This document shows positions 1 through 11,740 of a DNA stretch of 64,000 nucleotides, piece after piece (position 1 is the first letter of the stretch; each line of letters begins with the position of its first letter). The notes under the pieces were generated by a model. That model was not told the DNA's origin, made no database searches, and worked only from the letters and a program-made list of their open reading frames with translations. The translations under genes and the position numbers were made by a program. Source of the DNA: Cardinalis cardinalis (lineage: Eukaryota; Chordata; Aves; Passeriformes; Cardinalidae); contig JACDOX010000114.1 in assembly GCA_014549065.1 (NCBI GenBank), positions 620,001 to 684,000 on the forward strand. The letters are read 5' to 3'.

Positions 1-3000
1 ACTCTTACTTATTCTTCCCCAAAGTTTTATCAATCTTGGCTTTTTGCTGAATCAAAAATCTGCTATAAAGCAGAAAAGAAAAAAAAAAGGAAATCAAGGG
101 GAATAATGGCTTAAAAGAGGAAGAAATTCAGTAGAGTTAAAAATTCAAAGCCCAGTTACAGGTAGTTAAAACTAATTAAAGTGCACTTGATTTGCNTTCA
201 TTATCCAATCCTTTAATCATAGAGATAGAAATCTTATTTTGATTAGATGGGGGATGAAACCATGAAGATATCAGATTCATGAATTTATTGAGTGCATAAA
301 ACCACTGTTAAATGAGATTATGGAAAGCAAAAAGATACATGGAGGCCTCACGTTTTTTACACAGAAAGAAGTTGGATGTGGTTCCTTTTTATAGTTGCCT
401 TCAGATGTGAGGCTTTGAATTACATATTTAACCTGAAAAATATAGGAGTACCCCTTTTATGATTCATTTGCCTTGAGAGTCTACTAGCTCCTTCATCATA
501 GANACTGGGCTGGGTGATGCTAGAGGAAAGAAGCCAAAGTCAACAGGATATGAATTTAACAGCTCCAGTGTTCAAAACAGAGTTATCCGTTACCAANACA
601 ATTTTAAAAAATTGCTTAAATAGCTCAATGTGCATCATAGACCCATTCAAAATAATTTTAACCTACAGAATGACAGGTTATGTGGATTTTCACATGCTAA
701 TTTACCAGTTCAATGAAAAAATAACTGAATAGCTCAGTGTATCCTTGTCTAGTTCCTGAGCAACGTAACTCACACTGACAAGTTATGCGGGTTTCACCAA
801 ACTTATTTACTACTTAAAATCAAAATGTATCTACCATAGTAGCTCCTGTATCAAATTACATGAAGAATGTGCTTCTTGTAACACTCAATAAATGATCTCA
901 TATGTGTCCCATAAACCNTCGCTGGTTTGCCAAAACTGAAGAAAAAGAGAAGCAATGCAGAAACTGATCCTTAACATTAATATTAAACAAAAGGCATAGA
1001 TAGAGAATGNCAAAAACAGCTCTACCCAGCTCCATGGAGCAATGTACACCAGAATGACCTCAAAACAACAACAGTTTGAGTCTCTGCAGATTTCTCAATC
1101 AGGAACATCAGAGACTCATTCAAAGAAGGGTGTGCAAATATAGCCTCATTCATTCAAAATACTTGAATCAAGGAAAAAGAAAGTTTAAAAATAGGTTGTT
1201 TAAAATTAGCCTCTGTTGGTTTTTTTTTTTAATTTTTAATAGTTAAAAGTATATTTTTTTTTTTTCAAAAAACAGCAACAACAAAAATCCATAGCAATTT
1301 TAAATAATCTTGTCCTAAAATACTTTTGATAATCAAGCAAACCACTACTAATCAATAAGATAGAATGCAGCTAGCAAGAATTTTTTATAACTTCTAGTAA
1401 GGCCAGAACCCAAAATGAGAGTGAAATGATACAAAAGTTCGTTGATCTGAATGAAAGAAACTGGATCTCCTTTGAGATGAAGAATCTGCTTAAATGGAAA
1501 GGAAATAATGATCTCCAGTCTCCTTCTCCCAAAAAATGAAAAAGAAAAAATGAAAATAAAAAGTCAACTGTTAATATTTGTCATAATACAAAGTCCCATC
1601 TGGTTTTGAACATACATATTTCTCAGCAACTTTTGGATAGTGAAATATAGCAGTAACACTCTGACTCAGAAAACCAGCATGAAAGCTTGACATAATCAAA
1701 CATTCATTTATTCTGATTTGAGTAGTCTTGGAAATAGCAGAGATCTGTTTGGCTGATTAAATACTGAAAGAGTGTTTGCCTCTAAGTATGGATATTTACC
1801 TACCTTATTTTTCCATGAGATATTGGTTACTTTGTTGAATGATAATTTTCTTAGGAAAAGTTTATNATTTCCATCCAGATTCCACTTCCTGTAATATTTT
1901 TTCAAGGTCCAGGGTGTATTTTAGTCCCATCAAGACTATGATGTGTTTGTGGCTGGAATACACACAACAACAAAAAAAATCNCTCTAAAAGTACTCTATC
2001 ATTCTGGTAGCCTTTCAAGTTAGAACATGCTATATAAATAAAAGAAGAAAGTGAGCATAATCAATAAAAAACTAATTTTACATCTGATACCAGCCTTCAT
2101 CTATAAATAAATTAGAAAGAAAATTAACTGAAAAACCAGCCAGATCTTGAAAAAGGTGAACATCACAGCTAAAAAAAGTAAATGCGAGATTTCAGTGTCT
2201 TTTCCAAAAGTTTTCCCTAGCGAAAGTGAAAATGACATGNTCCTGATTCTAAAAGAAGCTCAACTCTCCTTTTCCTTCTGTTGCCTAAATTACACTAAAG
2301 AAATTTAACTGCTTTTCCATTACTGTAAAATTTTGGAAGAGGAGGCTATAGGAAAAATAAGCTGGTTGAAGATATTAACCATTAACCATTAATTGCCATC
2401 CATCCCTTTGTGAGAAACTCTTTCTCCCACTCTATTGTTCATGAGGAGGTGTCTGTGAACAGCTGTGCTTAAAGCCAAATATGAAATTTGTACTTAGTGT
2501 AGTAACAAGGGTTGAATTATGCATCTGTTTCTGCTTACCCAAAACTTTCCAAGTGGCTGACTGCTCCAAGAAGAGGTCTCTCAATTGACCTAGAGCTGTG
2601 ACAGTGGCTGTTACATTAACCTGTCCCTTCTCATTACTCTAGTGCTGTTTCTACCATGGGATTTTATTTCAGTGTTGGATACTACAGATGTAAGTCAAAC
2701 CTGCACTCAACTAATTCTGAGTGTCAGTAAATATGCATGAAATCCAGTATCTATGATGATGTATTTACAGAGTATTTGTAATCTGTAACCCTTTTCCTGT
2801 TAAATGTAATTCAGAGCGTCTCACCAAATATACCCTAATTCTTTCTTATGCTACTGTAAGAAAAATAAGGCTGTACTAAAATCAATAATATAATGTTACT
2901 TACTCATTTTATCCTATGCCATTTCATGGCATTCCAAAGGGACATTGAAATACCACTAATGGAACAGAGAATCTATTTTTCAATTATACTAATAGTAACA

Positions 3001-6000
3001 GCTACTGGTTGGAACAAGTTGTGAGAGAATTTGGAAAGCACTACTGCAATTATTAAGCACAGCCACATTCTTTCCAAGAACCAGGGATGGTATTAATTTA
3101 GTTTGATTCACCTCAAAATAATATTTTCTAGATAAGCCATTTGCAAACCTAATGGTTCAGGCTCAGCATTTCTGGAAGTAACACAGAAGAGCAGTACTGT
3201 CTGACAGAGCTGGTCTTGAAAGGCCTGCATAGAGAAATAGCTCCATGAATAGTTCTTTAAAAAACAGCATGCCCACATGTTAAACTGATTAGGATTTGGA
3301 AATGTGCATGGGAAGAATGCATTTCAGCTATCATATTGACTCCATTTTGGAATAATGTTTTCTCCTTCTGGACTAATTTCTCCTTCTAGAAGTATTTGTG
3401 GTCTAATAAACACATATGTCTCCTAGCTGAAAGGTCAGTGAAAACACAAGAAATGAGCAGAGTTCAATGCTTTCTGCAGTGGGGGCAAAGTTCTAGTCCT
3501 GTCTTTGCTGGTTCTGTGTGGCCATATCAAATCACTTTTCTTGAGCATTGTCCAGCATATTTTTACCTGCAAAAGAGATTAATGACTCTGCCATTCTTTG
3601 CAAAAAAAAATTCAANGTTTTTTCATAAAAATAAGTATTGGCAAGTTGAATATAATTATTAATAAGTACAAGGAAATAACCTGTAGTCACTGGTGCCCTA
3701 TTAGAAAATAAACTTGTCTAAGGACACTTCTCTATCAAGAACCGACATTCACTGTGCATTAAAACTGTCTGAGGTTTTTTAGGCATTCTGCTCTTTTTAA
3801 CATGAGAGATAAGAATCTTAAGACCAAGTCTTGCAATGGAAAGCTATCATATTTCACAGAAAACGCTAAACTTATAAATAGATGACTCTAACATGTCAAT
3901 TTTACTGGTAATTTGTAGCTTACTATTGCAATGTTTCCTGGGATGCCACCGTCTGTAATCTGCTTATATTGCTCTGGCAAGGGACAATTTTGTGATGAAC
4001 TATATATTCAAGATGTACACGCAGTAGGAATATAGTGTAAGATGTTACTGAGGTAAAATGAGAATTATNGAAGCATTCGTCACAGAATTTCAAAATGAGC
4101 AAATTTGAATCCTAGTATAGTCATGTTGGTGGGAAAACTTCTGTTCTCTATTGGTAGGTTTCAGCTTGATCAGCCAAGTTCTACAGTCCTTTTATCCATT
4201 ACTGAATTTGTTACCTCTCTAAGTGTATCCTTATGATTCCTGCTCCAAAAGTAAAAAAACCCAAAACAAACAAAACACCTGCCCACAATACCAGAACAAA
4301 TAAACAAACCACCAAGAAGAAATAAGAACATTATCCCCAAAGGTCCCCTTAGAGTTTCCCCTTAAAGTTATTTCGCATAAGAAGTCCAGGTACAAAAAGA
4401 AGCTGACCTTTTTAATGGTTGTGAATTAGAGTTCCATGCAAAATAAGAACATTGGTCTACAATGCCATCTAAACGTAACACTAGTAAACATTTCCAGAAA
4501 GACTTAGGGATCACTCACAGCTTCTTAACACTTCACTAGCTTGATTTTACAGTGGATCATATTCACTCCAATATGTGTGCACTGTTGAAAAATAATGAAT
4601 CAGATATATCTATAACATAGCAATTCACTATTTGCATTGCCCTATGCATGCTTGGTAATTATTTTTAGGATAGTAATATCTTCAAGTGTGGATTTTACTC
4701 ACAAGAAAGTGATATTGTACTTTGTTTTCATGCAGATTAAAGAGAAACATATTACTTAAATTGATACTAGAAGAAGAAAACAGAAATCTTACATTTGAGT
4801 TTCACCCACTCCTATCAGAGTTCAAATTGTTCATTNATATAAGACCATGTTGCAAACTACTTGTGAGGGCAGTGTAATGACTTTGTGAAAAGGGTCAATG
4901 TAAACGATACAACTCTTTTAAGTAGATGCCATTCCTTTGAATGTGTTAAGGTAACAAAATTCAGTCCTTGTTTAAAATACCATCTAGATCTTTTTTTAGC
5001 ATGCTGTACTGCCAAGCCAATCAAACAGATAAAAGAGTTGGCAAAATAGGCTTAACAAGCCATTTAATAAAATGAATTATTTCCACTGTCCCTGAAGAAA
5101 TTAGCATTTATTCCTTTATAAGTTCTGCCCTCATAGTGATTATGTCATGTGTCATATTCATGGGATAATGAATTCTATAAAAATTACTTCACATTCCTTC
5201 ANGCTTATTTGAGAATGGTCAGTGATTATGAACTACTACATACATAGGCAATGAATAACCAGCATTCATTTTGAGTGTTGATAACTATGGTAGTCATAGC
5301 CAAATCAATTATGTGCTCAGCCTTTGGTATACCCAGGAAATCCAAGGCACTGAGCTTACTCAATGTCCTAAAAGAATTTGTTCCCTAGATATCCACGTCA
5401 ACTATGCAAGACCCTCCTCATGCACAGTTACTATTTTTCCTACTAGCTGCTGAGCATTTTTGAAACAGAAAGTTGTCAAGGTTATAAAGGCACAGCTAAA
5501 TTCTATCAGACATTCATGTAGGTTTATGGCAACAACTATATGTGTTCAGTCTGCACCAAAAAATAACTTTGCTCTTTGCTCCTTCCATGATGATGTCTAA
5601 CTATAGTCAAGAGGGTGACGAACTTCAGAGATTTCTCCAAGAGCCTGCATAAATGTCATATCAAGTTTNATTTCCTCTACCAGACAGAGGCCTTCAGAAC
5701 AACTCTAAGAAGCCATGAAACTTAAATAGACTCCATGAATTTACTACTATGCTTGAGGTCANAGCAAAGATATAATATTCCATACACTCCTCTGAAGAAG
5801 ACACTTTAGAAGTGTGAAGATAGCACTAGAAAAAGACAATTTATAGTATCTAAGCTATCTGGCAACCCTAGTTGGCACAGAGTTTTCCAGAGACAACTTT
5901 GAAAATNAAGAACCTTTCTGTCTATTCTATCTAACGCCAGGACACTTAAAAAGCAATATCTGAGTAAATATATACTGACTCTATTGTTCCTGTCCTGTCA

Positions 6001-6640
6001 TGCAGTGTCATATTTACTTGCATTTGTGGGTATTCCCTGTGTGGCCTGAAAATAAAGTAAGCTTTTTTGTCAATACTAATGTTATTTAAGTCTTCCTATT
6101 GTACCCTACTTTATAAATTAGATATTCAAGACAATTTCTTGTACCATTTTGCTTGCTCTACTTTTGTAAACATCATTCTTTGTGTCTGGAACTAAAAATG
6201 ATTCTACTTCTCCACATCAAGTATAAAGAAAATATATTTTATAAACTCATGTTTTGGAGCTTAACAATTGCAATCAATTAAAACTTGTGAAATAAAAAAA
6301 ATAGTGCCTATTTGTGTAATAAAATCTAAAGGGAAAAAATGAAAGGGCTTTAGCCGAGAGATATAAGAGCTAAGATGCAATTGACAACTGACATTTTAAT
6401 GTTTTTTTNCACCTAGATATAAACACAATAGAAATATTTTACAAAAGAGATGACTGAAGTCTGCCTAGTTAAAGACTAATATATATAAAATAATGTAAAG
6501 AAATTAGTAATGTATGTACTACTGAAATAGTACTTTATACTTGTTTTCAAGGGTTTAATGCAAGTAAGTAGCTTAACAAAACAAAGCAAGAATGACATTA
6601 CTGTTAATATATATTAACTTGTAAAATGAATGGATTATTT
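1..6640. other. Unique AT-rich non-coding sequence
   Basis: I see no gene or recognisable mobile element here. The sequence is AT-rich, almost free of CpG, and stops are frequent in all frames; the open frames are short and have no familiar motif. Minor items are A-rich stretches near 1530-1565 and 4245-4320 and a short reiteration of TAACCAT near 2375-2395. It may be intron or intergenic DNA. Old repeats too diverged to see by eye could be present. Confidence 0.6.
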
Positions 6641-6846
6641 GGGAGGGAGGAAGGGAGGAAGGGAGGAAGGGAGGAAGGGAGGAAGGGAGGAAGGGAGGAA
6701 GGAAGGAAGGAAGGAAGGAAGGAAGGAAGGAAGGAAGGAAGGAAGGAAGGNAGGAAGGAAGGAAGGAAGGAAGGAAGGAAGGAAGGAAGGAAGGAAGGAA
6801 GGAAGGAAGGAAGGAAGGAAGGAAGGAAGGAAGGAAGGAAGGAAGG
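6641..6846 (+). repeat. Compound microsatellite (GGGAGGAA)n then (GGAA)n
   Basis: The array begins with about eight GGGAGGAA units (6641 to about 6702) and continues as pure GGAA to 6846, with one N at 6751. The purine strand is the + strand. The 8-base section looks like the older or variant end of a GGAA tract that later expanded. Translated frames across it give only Gly-Arg-Glu-Lys or Pro-Ser-Phe-Leu reiterations, which are artefacts. A polypurine mirror repeat of this length could form triplex DNA, and tandem GGAA matches the ETS-factor core. Both of these are inferences. Confidence 0.97.
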
Positions 6847-9800
6847 TTAAGTTATAATTGAGCTTTNNCCCTTCTAATTTTCTCCTTGCATAACCACAAT
6901 ATTCTGATAGTCCTCCTGAGTTGCCTGTCCCTTCTTTCAAGGTTGATAAATTCTCTTTTTTTTTTTTCCAGGCCAACAGGCAATCCATTTTGCTACATGG
7001 GGACAGCCTGCTTCCACATTTTCAAGATTTTCTTGTTGAATGTCCAGCTTTCCTGGACTCCTTTGCCTCCTTTCAGTATACCCTCCCAAGGAACTCTGCC
7101 AACCAGGCCTCTAAACAAGCTAAAGTCTGCCCTCCACATGAGTACTATCTTGCATTAGTATTGACTACCATCTCTACTATTGCAGTGGCCCTTCCTGTTC
7201 TTTTGCTAAACATTTATCAATTTTCGTAAGACAATTTTTGCAAATCAACACTCAGGGCACTGACAACTCCTGAAAGCACGAGCAAAGAGTAGAGGTATGT
7301 TGTATATGATGGCACAAAAATCTGTTCACATTTCCTTCAGCGAATTGGTAAGGGCTACCTTTACAAAAAATCAGTCATTATAAATTACATTTTTCTTTTC
7401 ATTGCCACACTCTCTACAGAGCAAGACAGCAGGATTGATCCTCAGCCAAAAGTACTTAAGTGTATTATGTACAGTGGAAAGAAATAAAAATCAAAACCCC
7501 ATTATAACTCGTCCCCAAATAATTCATTCTCCAGATGAAGATTAAGCCTGCGCCTAATGCACAAAGGAGCTGACACAAGCATTCATTCTGAGGGAATGTA
7601 ACAGCTTCTGTGTCATTCAGGTGTATCTGTCTCTTAAACCAGTGTTTCTCTCACATATTAATTACATAAAATTGATCCCCTGGCCCATGTATAAGGAATC
7701 TCTTAATCTGCAGTTAAATCTGTTTCCAAATTTTTTATATCACCCTTGGAAAATCTGTAGCTGAGTTGTAGTGGGTGGTCAGGTAGGAAAAAATGCTCAA
7801 CATCAGTGGTAGTCTCCCCTTCTCATCCTCAGTTCTCATTTGCTTCATAGAAGAAGTTGTAGTTCCACATAAAAACTATAGGCCATCCAAGCTGAAGATG
7901 CTAGCAGCAAAAAGGCTCTTTGAAGATCAGTAGCCAAGTCCTATTTCGAGTAACAGGGAAAGAATTACAGTGTATGAGTATGTAAATGTGAAATAGGCAC
8001 TCAAAGGTTACAAAAATGTTGAATCATTTCAGAAAAGCTTTTAAAATTCAGTTTCATGTTCCTCAGATCAACAGTTCTGCAGATCAAAGTAATTTTCTGA
8101 ATTGCTGCCACCAGAGGACCCTCCTACTTCTGATCAAATATCCCCCTCCAAAACTGAATGGGTTGTTTTATCAAGGACAAGCATTAGATTAAAACATATA
8201 CTGTATGGCTGAGACCCCTTTACACAGCTTACCAAACTGTTCCATTCTCCAAGTCTGACATGTGTTGTCTATCTGAAAAGACTGGGAAATAATCTTGAAG
8301 GCTTAAACTTACGGACTTACTCTTGATGAGTGGTGGAGGATAATGAATTCAGTAAGTGATGACTTACCAAGGGCCAAAAGAAAAATATAGGATGAAATAA
8401 ATGGTGCTATTCGTTCTGTGAAATGTAGATACAATATTTCTTAGANTTACAATGTTCCAATATCTAAAGAAGCTTAACCTCATATATGATGTTTATATAT
8501 GTATCTATTTGGAGGGAGGAGCATAGGAATTTTTAAGTGAGCAGCTACAGGTACTTCAAGCAGCTGCATTTCTCCCACAGCCAATAGCACTTTCTTGTCA
8601 GTAAGAGGGAGTTTACAGAGACCTGGGGCAAACCTTTACAGTCACCTTCTGAGACNTTTTCTGATATGACAAGGATAAGAATCCAGAAATGGTCACAGAG
8701 GCCTTTCTTTGTAGTCAGAAGAAAGGTTGGACAAGAGCCATCAGCACAGAATGACAATCTTGTGACTGCTCTTTGGTTTTTTTTAAGCTTGCTAGACAAA
8801 TTCTCAGTGATTGACCAAGTGGAAATGTGTGATGCCTGCTCAGTTTAAAATCCATTCTGCTCTATTAATCTATAGAAGATAGAAGACTAAAGCTACCTGG
8901 TGTTTAATTAATTAAACTTTTTTTTTTAAAGAGTAAGCCTGAAGAAACAAAGTTCTGAATAATTAGAGAGATATACCAAAATAGAAAAAAAATGGAGGGA
9001 GTGAGTAAAACTAATTAAATATTGCTCCTCTTCAGTGGGTTCGTGGGATGCACATAATATCAAAATGACAGTTATTGTTATCTTCCAGTTTCTTCTTCTC
9101 AAGCATGCAGAACTGGGAAATAGGAGCAGAACCCAAATCTGCAGCTGTAATTCTCAAGTAGTTGTCCTCATTTTAACATATTCANGGGAGTATCTTTATG
9201 ATGTTCTACCTGTCATAGGTATAATAAGAAAGACAACCCAAAAGAATATGGTTTAACACTGAGTTGCAGATATTTTGTTTCTTGTCCTAAAAATTTTTCC
9301 TTACTATATAGATGATGACTTGAGAACAGCTGAGTGATTACAAAACAAACATGTTGCATCAAGCTCTAAAGGAGTCACAAAATATATTTTCTATCTATAA
9401 GCAAACAAGAGGGAGGGGCACAAATTTCTTGAGAGGTGTGTCTGGGGGGAATCCTTCACTGTTGTGAAATCTGCAGTCTGAGCAGAGCCTGTGGTGATTA
9501 CTCCATGGGGAGAATCCGTTTATATTAAAGGGGGGAAGTGTTTACCTAAATACTTACATTTAGAATTTATTGTGAAATCTGCAANTTACACATCACAAAT
9601 TCTGTGACAGCTGAGAACAACAGAAGCACAGTAACAAGATTGTACAAGCTGAATGGATAATAGGAATGCTGTCTAGAATCCCAGGGGAGATAATGTAGTT
9701 GCACCACTGTGATAAATCAGGGATTTACGAGAGAAAACCCTTCCCTCCTTTGAAAAAACNTTACTTTGATGTCATGTGCTTGACATGGTGCTCTGCTGTT

Positions 9801-11156
9801 CAGTTACAGAAGTGTATGCTTGTAGCCTTGCCACTATGAACTCTGACCTTTTGAACATGCTTCCAGAGCTGAAAGATCCAGTTTTGCTGAAGGAGTCAAC
9901 AACACAGCAAAAAGGAAAGAGGTTTTTTTTCGTGGATTTTTTTGTTTGGTTTATTTTTTTCCTTAAGGGTAGCAAAGATACATTTGGTGTCACCAATGAA
10001 CTAAACAAGACACAAACAACATTTTATCAATTTTTTCCNCACCAGCAAAAATAGTTCTATATGTTTTTAAATGCTGGAGCCTGAAAGAGNTGATGTAGTG
10101 TTTGGTAGAATTGATGGGTTAGAAAGAAAAAAATTAACCACTTTTGACACCATAAATAAATTAGAGTCACTCCTCAGTAGTAGATTCATCTACCACTTTT
10201 TTTTTAAATTTATTTAATTGATTTCACAGTGTGAGTCCAACAACAAAGCTCAAGCTTAGTTTAAAAATCCATTAAGATTACTTTCTCCCCTAGTAGATTT
10301 TGAGTTCAGTTTTATTTTTTGAATTTCTCAAGTGATGTTATAAAGAGGAGATTTTAAATTAAAAAATATCTTGGCCACACTTTCCTTATTACAAACATCT
10401 GCCTTTCCTAAAGAAAGATAAATTAAAGAATATTTGCTACAATTAACAGGAGAGGAAGAAGAATGACAGAAGCATGCATACATGTCTCCTTAGAGCTTAA
10501 AAACGAGTTGACAGAAGTCAGCTGAGGTACTTCAGAAATATGCACACTATATTTTTGCATGGAATATCAGACACTTACATATTTGTTTCAAATACCAGTT
10601 GCTAGAGACCTGCTGTTGAGACCAAAACAGGAAAAAACATAATTTTAATATATTGCATATAAAAATAAGGTTACTTAAGAATTATTGCTTTATACATGGA
10701 TTATATCACCCTTTTGTCACTCTCTGAAGGAAAAGCTCATATCCTTTCCAGGAATAATTGGTAGTATATAGACAAGAGAGAAGAAAAAAATTTAACATTA
10801 ATTTACTTCTTAACCTGGCAGAAGTAAAATGCTAATTTAAAAAATCAGGAAATAATATTAATTCTCTTTTTTCAATACTAGATTGACATNTTTTACAAGA
10901 TGACAAGATGTTCTTGTAAAAGAACACCTTTTACAAGACAGACATCATATGGGCAATATCCACACAGAAATTAGGAAAAAACACCAGAATGAAATTTGTA
11001 AAATTGTCTTGAGAGTTTACACCAACAAGAAATCAAGATAAAGTAAAAAATCATCTCCTGCTCATTGACCCTTTTTTCAAAATCTTCTCCTTGATCACAT
11101 AAGAATAATAAAATGACAAGTTCTTTCCAACACATATCACTCATATTCTTTTTACT
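6847..11156. other. Mostly unique AT-rich sequence
   Basis: No recognised gene or element. One segment deserves attention: a long T tract ending in CAG at 6971 is followed by an open frame to a GTAAG at 7226, and it is reported as a weak exon candidate in the findings. A perfect 11-bp inverted repeat lies at 10912-10938. The rest is AT-rich with poly-T and poly-A runs and short chance open frames. Confidence 0.55.
10912..10938. repeat. Short perfect inverted repeat (hairpin)
   Basis: TCTTGTAAAAG at 10912-10922 is followed by the five bases AACAC and then its exact reverse complement CTTTTACAAGA at 10928-10938. A further copy of TTTTACAAGA lies just upstream at 10891-10900. The stem is AT-rich. 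I see no gene next to it, so a terminator role is not implied. Confidence 0.85.
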
Positions 11157-11740
11157 CATGCACTGCCTCCAGGTGTTCTAGAGGCNTCTTGGCCGATGCC
11201 CAGTGTAGCCTCAAACACGTGTTGGGTCTGGCTGAGCTGGAGCCCGTGTCTCCACAGAGCCCTCACAGNGCTGTGCTTTGCATTGGTAGCTGAAAAGGTG
11301 TGGATTAAAGGTGTTTTGGCTACAGATGAGCANGGCTGGCACAGCATCAGGGCTGTCCCTCATCAAGGTGCTGGGAATGGGCAAAACCCTGGGAGGGGAC
11401 AAAACTAGGCCAGCTGACCCAAATTGACCACAGGGATATTCCATACCAGGTGATGTCAGCTCAGATATAAAAGGTAAGGAATGGCAAGGTAAGGAATAGT
11501 AGAATTTGTTTGTGATGTTTGCCTTCTGGAGCAGCCTTNGGAGTGTGGGCTGAGGCCTTCCTTCCCAGGATGTGGCTGAGCATTGCTTGCTGATGGGAAG
11601 CAGATAATAGCCATTTTTATTTTCCTCTTTGCTTGTGCATGTGCACTTTCACTTTTGCTTTAGTACACTGCCTCAACTCAACCTATGAATCATTTTCCAT
11701 CTTATTTCTTCTCTTCCATCCAGCAGGGAAGGAGTATTTC
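11157..11740 (+). mobile_element. Diverged avian ERVL-type LTR, + strand, ends unclear
   Basis: The interior matches the U3-to-R layout I know from songbird ERVL LTRs. A GGGAGGGGAC segment (11391-11400) is followed by CAGCTGACCCAAA, GGATATTCCATA (11434-11445), a TGATGTCA site (11451-11458) and a TATA box, ATATAAAAGG (11465-11474). Downstream is a T-rich U5-like stretch with CTCAACTCAACC near 11676. Sequence left of about 11260 fits less well and the TG start is not visible. The 3' CA end is also eroded near 11730, so both boundaries are estimates. No gag, pol or env remnant lies beside it, so it is a solo or truncated LTR. It has lost most of its CpG sites and looks old. Family assignment is from memory. 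Confidence 0.75.
11451..11474 (+). promoter_or_regulatory. LTR promoter remnant: CRE-like site plus TATA box
   Basis: TGATGTCA (11451-11458) lies seven bases upstream of GATATAAAAGG. In LTRs of this family I recall a full TGACGTCA cyclic-AMP-response-type site at this place; here the central CpG reads TG, as expected from CpG decay. The spacing and the TATA box are seen directly. The original function and any present activity are inferred. Confidence 0.5.

Noticed and set aside
6626..6988. Open frames rich in Gly-Arg-Glu-Lys or Pro-Ser-Phe-Leu
   Set aside because: They are translations of the GGAA microsatellite on either strand. A tetranucleotide repeat without a stop is open in every frame.
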